Source: Yamagishiella unicocca
Lineage: Eukaryota > Chlorophyta > Chlorophyceae > Chlamydomonadales > Volvocaceae
Assembly (NCBI GenBank): GCA_003116995.1
Contig: BDSL01000053.1
Coordinates: 558,001 to 622,000 of the forward strand
Length of the DNA stretch: 64,000 bases
Direction of reading: 5' to 3'
Part shown: piece after piece, positions 46,320 to 57,319 of the stretch
Numbering within the stretch: the stretch's first letter is position 1
Layout of the letters: the number at the start of each line of letters is the position of its first letter
Translations under genes and position numbers: made by a program
The notes under the pieces: model-generated
Told to the model about the DNA's origin: nothing
The model's input: only the letters and a program-made list of their open reading frames with translations
Databases searched by the model: none

Positions 46320-49300
46320 GTCCTGGTGGTGGATGCAGGCGATGCAGCGGAGGTGGCGAGGTTCCTACGCGAAGATGCATTTTGGTTAAAGCAGGCTGAT
46401 AAGAAAGATAGGCGCACCGCGTGGCACATCGCCGCGGAGAATGGTCACATCGAGGTGAGCGCGCTGTCATACATGATGCGCCAACTTGATGCTACCATCC
46501 TCGTGAGTGATTCGGTAGGGCGCTCCAAGCCGTAGCTCGCTAGCGCCGAACCTATGTTTCGTACGAGTATTGCATATTGCTAGCGGAGACGGCAACGCGT
46601 GCGCGCCTCGCTGGGTAAGCAATCTACGGGTCGGCGTCTTTTACCAGAATTCCGATTTTGCAGTGATGGCCGTTGACGTCCTCTCCGCCGCACCCTTCGC
46701 GCTCTCCCATCTCCTGGCCCCTCTGCGCGATAAACCTTGGCTGCTGTTGAATGAACACGTTGCTGTTCCTATCCCTGATACCATTCCGAACTCCGATGCC
46801 AATTCGGGCCTACGTCAGCCACAATACACCTCTCCCGAGTTGCTTCCCCTCTTGGCCACCCCGCCCTCAATCACCACATTTCGCCCGATATCTCCAGACT
46901 CTGTCTTGCCAGACCTGACCTGCCCCATCCCGCCTCTTTACGCCACAGGCACTTTATGCCACCTCCCCCTCTTTATGCCACCCCACCCCCTTCATGCCAC
47001 AGTTTCTTTGTGCCACCCCTTCCCCCACTTTAAGCCCCACCCCCTTTTAATGCCGCCCCCCCCTCCGCCCTCCTACCTCTCCAACAGCACGCAGGGGCTT
47101 TCTGCGCCCACCTACCCACCGCTTATCCCCCGACACCAACACATCCTAACAGCAACCCAACCCGTCTCTGGCGCACCGCCACCTCCCATCCCACCTCACA
47201 CTTGGACCCCTTCCCACGTCTTTTGCAACCTCACTGGACGGCGCCGCTCCCGCCTCGTGCCCTTTTGCCCCCGCCTGTGTCCCTCACCTGCAGGTGCTGC
47301 GTGCGCTGGCGGACCGCACGAGGGAGGAGGACGTGGGGCTCATGTGGAGCGGACACATGTCGCTGTCGTCCCGTATCATGGCGATGGCGCGGGACCCCCT
47401 GGGTCCGGAGGAGGTGGGCGGCCGGTGTCGGTTGGGGGACGTCGGAGCAACCCCATGGCCGGACGCACAAGGGAAAAAACGGTGGATAGCCGGCAGATGG
47501 AGAACGCTGGTCGGGCGGAGGCGGGACGGAGGGTAAAACCGTGAACTGGCAACGAGGCGGGGGCCATGGCGGGGCGGAGGTGGGGGCCGGAGGCACAGGG
47601 CGTACTTCCGAAAGCAACGTTGCTGTTGGCGTTAGGCAAGGAGGCCGCTTCCCAGCCGTCTTCTTCTTGCCAATCGGCCTGAGCATGGTCCGCTCCCCTC
47701 CGCCCCGGTGTTTCCCCCCCGGTCCTCTCAGCGTGTGGTGGAGATGGTCAACGGCCGCAGCGCCTGGGGGGTCACACCGCTTGCTCTGGCGGCGGTGAAC
47801 GAGCAGGCGGACGCAATCAAGTACTTGCTCTCGATAGGTAGGTGGGCGGAGGGGTTTGATAGGAAAAAAGGGCGGAGGGGAAACGTGGAGGCGTCAAGGT
47901 CCAACACACGGGCGGGCCAGGGCGAGCAGGGGCAATGGATGAGGCAGGGCATAGGGGGACAGCGGCGGAGTCAAGTACAACGGACGGACGGATGGCTTGG
48001 GGCGTGGGGCAGCAACGGTGTGTTGGCTGAGGCGGTCGCCTTCCTGGATATGGACGACATATGTATGGTGCGGGTGCAGCACCGCTCCCACATGCATCAT
48101 GTGGCGGGTCTCACGCCTCGGACGAGTACCTGCGGCGGCTGGCCCGCGCCCTGACCGCCCGTGTGTGCCCCCTCCCACCGGCCCTCCGACCCACGGGCTT
48201 TCCTCACAAACCTCCCTCCGGCCACCCGCCTCGCCGCGGACGTCTGCCCGGTCCCAGGCGCCGACCCCTGGCTGGGCGATCACGAGGGGCGCAATGCGGC
48301 GCACTACGCGGCGAAGGCGGGATCCATACGGGGGCTGCAGGTGGGCGCAGGGGAGGAGGGGGGGTTGCAAGGAAAACCCGTAGGGAGGAGGGGCGGGGGT
48401 GTTGTAGAAACCGTTTTACGCGACGGGACAGGATAGTTGGCGCATGGTCGTCGGGGGGTTGGGGGTGGAGGTGAGGGGGTCAGAGCTCGGGAAGAGTATG
48501 GGACACACACGCGGCGAGCTGGTTGCGGTCAGAGCCGAGGTTTCGGAGCTGGGCCGGGCTGGGCTGGGACACGGTCATGCAGGGCTAGGTCGGGGCTCTT
48601 GCAGCATCTCCCTCAGCCCCGGGAGGGGTCTGGCGTAGATCAGATCGGACTGGAGGCTTCTTCCGTCCCACAACGCCGTGTTGTGGCATACACACCGTTA
48701 CCCGTCACCCGTGCTGCCGCAGGTGCTGCTGCAGGAGGAGAGGCCCGCCAGCAGCCGGGCCGCCAGCCATAACCACTCGGGGACCAGGTGGGCCGGGGCG
48801 GGGCCCGGGGATGGTGGCTGCCTCGGGGTATAATGATGATCATCATGCCTTGCTGACAGGGGCTTCTCGGGTCTCCAGCCCATCCACCGTCTCCAGCCGC
48901 CGCCGCGCGGGCGGCATTTCCTCCTCCCCGTTCCCCCCCGGCCTTCACTCCCTGTCCTCCCCTTCCCTCCCCTGTCCTCCGCTCCCAGATACGTGGACTC
49001 CATGGACGCCTTCGGCTTCACCCCGCTGCACTACGCCACCTGGGCCAACCGCCGCTCCGCCATGATGCTGCTGGTTGGCTTCGATGCCAACATCATCGCC
49101 AGATCGCTGGTGCGACCACACCCGCACTACCACCACCACCACCCGCACCACCACCACCACCACCACACGCGCCCGCAAATACAACCACCGTTGTCGACCA
49201 CGCCACCACCACCACCACCACCAGTACAGACGCCACGTAGCCGACGGGGCAAAGCGCCAGGGACACGTGGGCCAGGTCCGGCTGCTAGTTCTCTGGGTTG

Positions 49301-52300
49301 TCGGACTTGGTGTTTGGCGGCCAGGGCCAGATGTACAACGTGTGGGCTCCCAGCCAGTGTGGGCACGCGAGTACCTCATTCCGCATGCCCTACTGCGCTG
49401 AGGCAAGCACGGACGACAGCCGAGACACGCCAACCTCTTTACCTTGTTGGGTACCTTTGGACCCATCGCCTGGCCCCGTGCCGCCCCGCTCTCCTCGCCC
49501 CGCTCTCCTCTCCTTGCTCTCCTCGCTTTCCTCCCCAGCTGCCCCACTGCCCCCGTGCCGCCCCGCTCTCCTCGCTTTCCTCCCCAGCTGCTCCACAGCG
49601 ACTACTACAACCTGCCCGCTGGCTCCACGCCGCTCCACGTGGCCTGCCTGCTGGGCTGCCTGGACCGGGTTAAGCTGCTGCTGAGGGCGTACGTGAGTGG
49701 GGCGAGCGGAGGGGTTGGGGGTGGAGGAGAGGACGGCTGGAGCACGGGGCACGAAGTGGGCCTAGGCGCTGGGATCTTGAGCTGGCAGAGCGGGATCTTG
49801 GGCTGGCAGAACGGGATCTTGAGCTGGCAGAGCGGGATCTTGGGCTGGCAGAGCGGGATCTTGAGCTGGCAGAGCGGGATCTTGAGCTGGCAGAGCGGGA
49901 TCTTGGGCTGGCAGAGCGGGATCTTGGGCTGGCAGAGCGGGATCTTGGGCTGGCAGAGCGGGATCTTGAGCTGGCAGAGCGGGATCTTGAGCTGGCAGAG
50001 CGGGATCTTGAGCTGGCAGAGCGGGATCTTGAGCTGGCAGAGCGGGATCTTGAGCTGGCAGAGCGGGATCTTGGGCTGGCAGAGCGGGACGCGCGGGTTC
50101 TGTCGGGAGCAAGAGGGTCGGCGGGGGAGGGCCAGTGCGGTGCGGGGACACTAGGGACCAATGCGCCGCATGCCGTGAGCCGGCCAGCTGCCGCTCACCT
50201 GCGGCAGCCCGCGCCGCTGCGCCGCTGCTCCCCGTCCCCTCCGCCCCGCGCTGCTGCCTTCACCCAACCCGCGTTGCTGCCTTCACCCAACCCACGCTGT
50301 AGGCTCCCACTCGCGCGGACTCCTCCTCGCCCACCTCTGTTTGCCTCCCTCCCCCTTCCCCTATGTCGTGTTAACGGCTTTCCTCGCGCCCCCCCCCGGC
50401 CCCCGCAGTATGAGACCGCCGCCGACCTGCTCCCCAGCCAGACCGCCATGATGACCACCGTGGAGCGCCGCCGCCGCGCCCGCAGCCACCCCGACCCCCG
50501 GCTCATCCTCACTCGCACGCAGCGGCTGCCCTTCCACGTGGCGGCAAGGTGGGGCCGGGCGAGGAAGCCCTGCTCGTCCGTCTACCCCTCCGCCTCCTTC
50601 CCCCGCTTACCCCTGCCCTTGATGTTAATGTTGATGTTGGACATGATGTTGATGTTGCTGCCGTTGTCGATGCTCTCTCGCCCCCGCGCTGCCCCCACAC
50701 GTCTCAGCCTCTCCCATCCGACGCGTAGGTGTGTTAGGCTTAGCGGTAAGGTGTATGTTAAGTTGTTAACGCATGCACGCACGCACTCGCGCTGCTGTCT
50801 TGCGCTCCTCAGGTGCGGTCACCGCCACCTGCTGGACTGGCTGGACCCCTCGGTGCCGCTCATGTTCCTGTTCGGCGGCGAGGAGGACGGACCGGAGGGC
50901 AGCAGGGGCAGCGGCATGGTGGCGCTGGTGGGGGTGTCCAGGTGCGGGCCCTACTGGGGGGGCCAGGGGCGGAGGTAGCCAGTCGGGCGGCCAAGCCTGG
51001 CTGTTTAACAGCTTGGGTGAGAATGACGACGTCTCTGGCGGGTGAAAGGTGACACCCTTATCCCGATGAGGGCATTGATTTCACATCCCGCACATCGGCA
51101 CTTCTTCCGCCGCGGCCACCGACCTCGTGCTCCTCCTGCCTCCGTCTCCTGCCGCGGCGGGGCCAGGCTGACGGTGATCGCCGCCAAGGCGCTGCACCAG
51201 GCGCTGTTGGACTCACTGGACGCGGCAGAGGAGGACATCCGGAGGCACCGGGAGGCGGCGGAGGCGCGCAGCGAGGCGCGGCGGAGGCGGAGGGAGGAGC
51301 GCCGGACCGCTAAGGAGGCCGAAGCAGCGGCGCAGTCGCTCAAACAGGGCAAGGTACGCGGGCGTGATGCCGCGAGGGCGGAATGGGAAGGGAAGGGAAG
51401 GTGTGCAACAGGGTGACAGGAGGCGGGAGGGCAGGGTGGGTGGGTGGGGCTGGGCAAAGCGAGCGGACGGATGAGTTCTTGCCTGACCCAGCCGGCGCAG
51501 GAGTGCGCGTAATGGGTTAGGCGGGTGGCATCTACAATGTTGTATCAGCGGTGGGACAGGGGGCTGAAGCAGCCACTACTTGCGCCGCTAGTGGAGCAGT
51601 GCGTAAGGGCGCTGAGGCCGCGCTGCTCATGTCCTGCTGGGTCCTCGTGTCATCGGAGATAGCTTGCTTAAACGACACCGCTCCCGGCTGCTCTGCTGCA
51701 GGAGCCGCCGCCGGACGGGCTGAGGGGCAAGCTGCGGCGGCTCATGGAGCGAGCCTCCAGGGAAAACCTGAACGAGGGGACTGGCGCGCGGGAGGCTGGC
51801 GGCGGGGCCGAGACCACGTCGGGCTGGCGGGCCTGGCGGGCGCGGGGTCGGAGAGGCCGGCGGAAGGCCACCACCGCGGGCACTGCTGATGCGTCGGCGG
51901 GGGCAGCAGGAGAGGAGCAGTCCGGTGCGGCCCGCTCACCCCGCTGGCGCCACCGCCGAGGCGCGGGGGCGGCTGCGGTGGTGCGGGGGGGGGCGGCGGC
52001 AGCAGCACCTGCTGGGGCTGAAGAGGGCGCAGCGCCCGCAGCTGGGGGGGCAGCGAACGGTGGCGGCAGCAGCTCTTCGGTCGACAGCGACGGGAGCAGC
52101 AGCGATGGTGGCGGCGGAGGACGCAGAGCGCACGGAGACACCACCGCCCGCCGCCGGCAGCAGCAGCAGCAGCAATCGGATTCGCAGTCGCAGACGCTGG
52201 GAGGCGGCAGCCTCCGCCGCCGGATCTTGCGAGAGAGCGGTGGCTCGCAGCACTTGCAGCAGCAGCGCATCTCCAATGCTGGCGGCGGTGGCGGCGGTAC

Positions 52301-55300
52301 TGATGCTGCCACGGACGGGGCGGACCCGGATGGCGGCGGTGCCGCCAGCCTCACCCGTACGATGTTGCAGCGGCTTTACCGCGGGTCGCTCAGGCGACAG
52401 AGCAGCGGCGGCGCGTCCAGTGCGCGAGCGCAGGCGGCGGCGCAGCTGAATGAACGGCTGAACCGCGCGGGAATCACCATTCCGGAAGGGCCGGATGAGG
52501 AGGTGGCGTTCTTCAGGTGGGTTAGGGAACCGGGGGAGGAGGGGGATGGCAACTGGGTTGGCGCCGAATGGGAGTTGGGTCAGCATTGGATGCCATATGG
52601 GTCAGCATTGGATGCCATATGGGTCGGCATTGGATGCCATATGGGTCGGCATTGGATGCCATATGGGTCGGCGCTGAATGGGTTGTGGGTCGGCGCTGAC
52701 CTGCGGGAACGTCTCGGTGCTCAAGAGCCTGGTCGGCAAGGGCATCGTCAGCAACGTGACGAATGCGCTGAACCTCGTGGGCGCGATCGCGATGGGCAAC
52801 ATGGACTGGTTTTTGAGGCTGAGCGGGCAGGTCTAAGACGAGAGTCGTGAGCATGCTCACGCTCGTCTAAATCTGCCCGCTTAGCCTCAAAAACCAGCCC
52901 ATGTTGCCCATCGCGATCGCGCCCACGAGGTTCAGCGCATTCGTCACGTTGCTGACGATGTTGTGGGTTGGCTCGATGGTGCTTAGGCCACATATTGCTC
53001 TCGCCTGCCAAGGGGTTCACATGGCACCTTCACAACTTCAACAGCAAAACCTTGTCTCCTCGACTTCCCCGCGTGCTCATCACTGTACCGTGCCCGCGCC
53101 GTGCCTACGTGCAGTCCTGGTCGGGAGCCTCGCTACAACATGCCCACCCAGATCCTCCTACCAGGACAGCGCCCCTCGGAAACGTCCAACGGCGTTTTAG
53201 CGCGGCCAATGTCCAGGCGGACGTCGCTGGAGCAGGCCGCAGCGGCCCAGCAGGGTCAGGGAGTAGAACCGGGCCCGACCCGTGGGTCGCTGGACCAGAC
53301 GCGCGGAGGCACAGCGGACAGCACCCGGGTGCTGCACGCGAGTGGAGCCGGGGAGGGGGAAGGGGTGGCTGGCGCCAGCGGAGGAGCGGAAGCGGCCGGC
53401 GCGGTGCTGGCAGCGGTCCCGAGCTCCGGCCTCTTGGCGGGGGCAGACGACAGCGGCACGGTGACGACGCTCCTGACGGAGCTGCTCGCCAGCAACGGGG
53501 GCGCGGAGGTCGGCGGCTCCGCCGATGCCGATGCGGGCGGTGCGGCGCCTCGGCAGCCCCGGCCCTTGGAGCTGCCGTCCCTGACCACCGTGGAGCGCCT
53601 GCCGCCGCCGGCGCCACCGCGGCTGTCAGTCACGTTCGAGGAGGGTGCCGCCGCCGAAGGGCAGGGCGGCGCCCCCTCCTCACCCGCATCCACGGGCCTT
53701 CCTCGAAACCCCTCCTCACCCCAGCAGGGGTCCAGCCAGGTCTCGCCGGCGGGAGGCGCACCGTCATCGCCTCGGTCCTCTCCCGCTGCTGCCGTGAGCC
53801 CTGGCAGCAGCACCGTCATCGCAGCCTCCACCTACCGCTCCATGGACAGCAGCAGCTCGCAGACGCAGCTGCAGATGCAGACCCAGGGCTCACTGCAGCT
53901 GCCCGGCACCGCCGCAGAGCCGCCGGCCTCGATTCCGCCCTCGTTCGCCCCTGCCTCCGCGGAGCTCGGTGGTGCCGGTGGCAGCCTCGCGCAGATCCGG
54001 CCGGCTGGCGCGAGCAGCAGCAGCAGCCGCACGCAGGTGGTGGACGGCTTGCCGCATTTGGGCGACCAGCAGGTCCCCACGCCAGCCCCGGCCGTGGCAG
54101 CGGCCGGAACGGCTGCGACGGAGGGAGGCGCGACGGTGAGTTGCGATAGCTGCACGTGGAACGTGACGTGGGTACCGGGACAGAAATGAGGGAACCATGC
54201 TCGACGTCCTGTTCTCGCCACCCAGCGGCCACCCACCGCAGTATGTGTTGCTTCCGCGGCTCCCAACCAACAAATCAACCAGCTAACGGTATCGACCCAG
54301 CAGTGCAACGAGAACCGAGTGTGCGCGCGATCACTGACACGGCGACTCCCTCCGGCCCTGGCGGGCTGGGGCTCCTGCCGGCCGCTTGCCGCCCTGATCA
54401 GTGCTCACACGGCCCCCCCGGCCCCCTGGTTTTCCCCTGGTGCCGCAGGGCGATGAGCAGAGCTGGGGCTTGGGGCGGGTGGGGGCGGGCGCGAGGATGC
54501 TGCTCAACAGCTTGAAGAGCACTCTCCGCCGAACAAGTGGGCAGCACCAGGCGCAGGTGCGTGTGGGGGGGAGGGGGGGGAGACAACCAACCCTTGCCTC
54601 GACATATGAGAAGGAAGGGAATTACGAGCGGGGAATAGATTACTTCATGGGATGGGGTAGGGAGAGGTGGGGTGAGGTGTGGGCGGCCTTGCGGGTATGA
54701 GAGAAACCCCGTGAAGAGTAGGACCGTGGCCTTGCGGGTGGGTTCGGCACCATGTTGATCGGCCACTGGAAGGCGAGGACATGCAACCCGGTTCCTCGGG
54801 GGCACCCACGGCCCTGCTACGGACTCCGCCGGCGCTACGTAAGCGCCGTGATTTCAGGTCCGCAACCGCCTCCGCTCGGGCTGCCGCCCCTCGAGGACGT
54901 ATCGTCACCCGGCTTACGTCCTCGATACCCCACCTCTGTCCACTCCCACGCCTCCATGCCATCAAAGCACGCACCTGCATCCCCGCCGCTCACTCCCGGA
55001 AGTGGCGCCCTGGTGCAGGTGCTGCCGCTGGAGCACGCTCCCCGCGGCGCCAGCCCCAGCCGCGGCCACCGGCATCGGCGCCGGCACCCGGAGCAGCGCT
55101 CCGAAGCCAACACCGGCCCGCCGCCCCCCGGCGGTGACGACGCCGACGGCCGCGAGCCGCCCGCGTCACCCAACACCTCGCACCACCGCGGCAACGCCTA
55201 CCACCACCACCACCACCACCTGACGCCGAGAGGCGTGCGCCTAGCGAGCGCCCGCCCACACGCCCGCGTCTCCATGTTCGGACGAGCCAGCGCAGCCAAC

Positions 55301-56237
55301 AGCGTCGACGGCGGCGACGCCGTCCGCAGCCCCAACGGTGCTGGGAGGCGCCGCAGCCGCGCGGCGCTGTCGAAGCGCTCGCTGCTGGCGGCGGCGCGGC
55401 ACATCGCCGGCGAGCCGAGGGGCCAAGACGACGACGGCGGGGCTGAGGGGACGGACAAGGATGGCGAGGAGGAGGAGGAGGGGGAGGTGGCGGGTGACGA
55501 GGTGGCTCAGGGGGGCGGGGTGCTGCGAGTGGACGACTGCTCGTCCTTCTCGTCCACCTGCTCGATGAGGGCGCGGGCCAGCACAGCCGATGCTGCCGGG
55601 ACGGCTGCGACGACGGAGGGCACCGCTGGCGGAGGCGCTGCGGCCGCCGCTGCGGCGGCCGCCGGCGATGACAGCGACGAAGACGTGTGCCCGGTGTGTC
55701 TGGACGAGCCGCCCAATTTACTGGTGAGGGCGGGGGCGTGGCGTGGTGGGGCGGCGAGGCGAGGTGGTAGAGGCCAACCGCACGGATCTTCCTTGCCGTC
55801 CTCCTCTGACGGTCCACTCCTGGGCACTATTCGGCTGCGTCTCTCGCCACCCTAGTGCAATGCGGCTGAATCCCGCGCGACTCGAACACGGGTTTTCCTT
55901 CGTACACGGGTTTTCCTTCGTACACGGGTTTTCCTTGCAACCCCCCCGCCTACGGGTTTCCTCCTGAACCTCACACAGTCGCCAGGCTCCCGCCGCGCGC
56001 TGCCGACAGCTTGCTTGCGCACCGCCGCGCGTCCCGCCGCGCACTGCTGCTGGCCCCTCCTCACACCTCTTCCAACCCCGCGTGCAGGTCCAGACGTGTC
56101 GCCACCCGATCTGCATGGGTTGCGCGAGGGACCTGGTCAAGCGGCACAGCCTCACGCCGGCGTTGTGCCCCTACTGCCGCGGAGTCATATCCAGCTTCAA
56201 GGCGCGGGTAGCGCCGGGCGCGATGTCGCGGCGTTAA
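46320..56237 (+). CDS. Ankyrin-repeat RING-finger E3 ubiquitin ligase (XB3/XBAT-like), 5' end unresolved
   Basis: Exons 46320-46454, 47294-47413, 47732-47837, 48258-48340, 48723-48787, 48989-49109, 49588-49692, 50409-50548, 50813-50941, 51167-51353, 51702-52516, 53115-54135, 54449-54556, 55019-55723, 56088-56237 (1329 codons plus stop). The N-terminal half has about six ankyrin repeats: TAWHIAAENGHIEVLRALAD, GVTPLALAAVNEQADAIKYL, GRNAAHYAAKAGSIRGLQVL, GFTPLHYATWANRRSAMMLL, STPLHVACLLGCLDRVKLLL, RLPFHVAARCGHRHLLDWL. A charged helix and ~600 low-complexity residues follow. The C-terminus is a C3HC4 RING: CPVC, then TCRHPICMGC, then CPYC. Plant ankyrin-RING proteins of this layout ubiquitinate substrates bound by the repeats. 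The first coding exon upstream of 46320 is not identified, so the start given is the first certain exon, not the initiator. Confidence 0.85.
48361..48380 (+). repeat. Intronic dispersed element, family A, short (donor-proximal)
   Basis: GGTTGCAAGGAAAACCCGTA about 20 bp after the donor of the ankyrin-RING intron 48341-48722, followed by a family C copy. Confidence 0.65.
48404..48452 (+). repeat. Intronic dispersed element, family C (donor-proximal)
   Basis: AGAAACCGTTTTACGCGAC then GGGACAGGATAGTTGGCGC and ATGGTCGTCGG, in intron 48341-48722. Same gene-sense orientation as the PX donor-side copy at 18413. Confidence 0.8.
49772..50093 (+). repeat. 21-bp tandem array, about 15 copies
   Basis: The unit is GGGATCTTGAGCTGGCAGAG plus C, alternating GAG/GGC at one site. 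It lies in the ankyrin-RING intron 49693-50408. Because 21 is a multiple of three, all frames stay open and give misleading repeat proteins. Confidence 0.95.
52576..52690 (+). repeat. 22-bp tandem array, about 5 copies
   Basis: The unit resembles ATGGGTCGGCATTGGATGCC plus AT, in ankyrin-RING intron 52517-53114, directly upstream of the large inverted repeat. Confidence 0.9.
52743..52960. repeat. ~100-bp near-perfect inverted repeat (long hairpin) in an intron
   Basis: The left arm (52743-52840) and the reverse complement of the right arm (52861-52960) match for the first 60 bases without a difference. They then differ at three positions and one short indel. The centre is the perfect palindrome GTGAGCATGCTCAC at 52847-52860, so there is almost no loop. 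The left arm carries a GC3-rich open frame (IVSNVTNALNLVGAIAMGN) ending in TAA. No consensus acceptor precedes it, and the flanking exons splice in phase across it. Confidence 0.9.
55884..55942 (+). repeat. Family A element, tandem triplicate of its core
   Basis: Three successive ACACGGGTTTTCCTTCG-type units, the last ending GGGTTTTCCTTGCAAC, in the last ankyrin-RING intron 55724-56087. Acceptor-side orientation. Confidence 0.75.
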
Positions 56238-57319
56238 TCCACGACTCTCCACAGCCACCTGGAGGGCAAGGACATATGGGGGGCTTAAGGAGACGTGTGG
56301 GGGAAGGATGAGTGATCTTTGGGTCGTCGGTTCCGGTGCAGTGGTTCCTGCGGCGTTGTTGCGTTGGTCGGGCGGCGTCAGGGGTCCGGAGCAGACCGCG
56401 AAGGAAGAAATGGCGCGCGCCGGGAGCTGAAAAGAAACGCAGCAAGCACCCGTGATGTACGTTTCCTTAGGACTGCGGTGGTTGTTGGGGACGAGAGTGA
56501 AATTGTGCGTGGGTGCTTGATCTGTGCTCTGACGGGGCGTGCGCCGCGTATGGCGCAAAGGCGCCTGCGCCTCTGCTGCCGGCGGTGGGCGGCGGTGATT
56601 GCTCCTGGGAAGGAGCCGCACGCGCAGGAGGAGGACGTAGCACAATTTTGCAAGTTGAGGTGTTTCCTGTAGTGCTTCCTTATTGCTGTTGCGATGAACT
56701 GGGACAGCCAAATGCTGGAACTGCTCATGTATCGATTAGGGTGCCTCTTCGACTTTCTTGCTCTTCCCGCTGCCATTGGTCGGTCTTTTATGATGTGGCG
56801 GCGTCTAGTAGGGTTGACATGGCAAAGTACATATTACAATATATTATACCTGAGCATAACGTTGGGTGGCCGCCGACCTGTGTGGTGCTGCGGAGGATAT
56901 GGTTGCAGTATTGGCATGGTTTGTGGCTGGCAAGGTGGTGTTCGCGCCGCTTTGCGGGGGAAGAGGACGGGCCGGCGTAACCTCGCTGCGGCTCACGAAG
57001 CGAGCGAGCGAGTGACTCACGAGGTATCCGATTGCGTCGTACTCCTTGGAAATTTTCAAATGCAAAGGATACATGCCCCTTAGATAATAAATACCACTTT
57101 CCTCGTTTGAAGAGGAGAGGTAATAATACGCCTCGGCAGTTGGCGGAACCCAGGGGGCGCACGAGCACGCCATGCGATGTCAGACCCTCAATTCCGTTCA
57201 CATCAGTCCTCTTCCAGATTACTCAGCTCTTCTCATGCCCGATAGCAGGCCTGTTTAACGTTCTATCTACCTAGAGCCGCGGCCTGTGTTGTGGCTCTGC
57301 CCTAAGGCGTTGGGGAACG
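56238..57319. other. Intergenic region between ankyrin-RING and zinc-finger genes
   Basis: Head-to-tail spacing of 1.08 kb, holding the 3' UTR of one gene and the promoter of the next. GC content falls after 56640. No supported coding sequence. Confidence 0.5.

Noticed and set aside
46570..47544. 324-codon open frame in the ankyrin-RING gene
   Set aside because: It lies in a Pro/His-rich intron. Joining exon 46320-46454 directly to 47294 restores a perfect ankyrin motif (GHIE then VLRALAD).
49670..50161. Open frames on both strands encoding regular repeats (RSASSRS- or LPAQDPA-type)
   Set aside because: Produced by a 21-bp intronic tandem array, which keeps every frame open. It is flanked by good splice sites of the ankyrin-RING gene.
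52801..52835. Coding exon ending SGQ|GTCTAAG in the left arm of the inverted repeat
   Set aside because: No acceptor precedes it, the donor is poor, and flanking exons 52516 and 53115 already join in phase. It is treated as intronic captured sequence.
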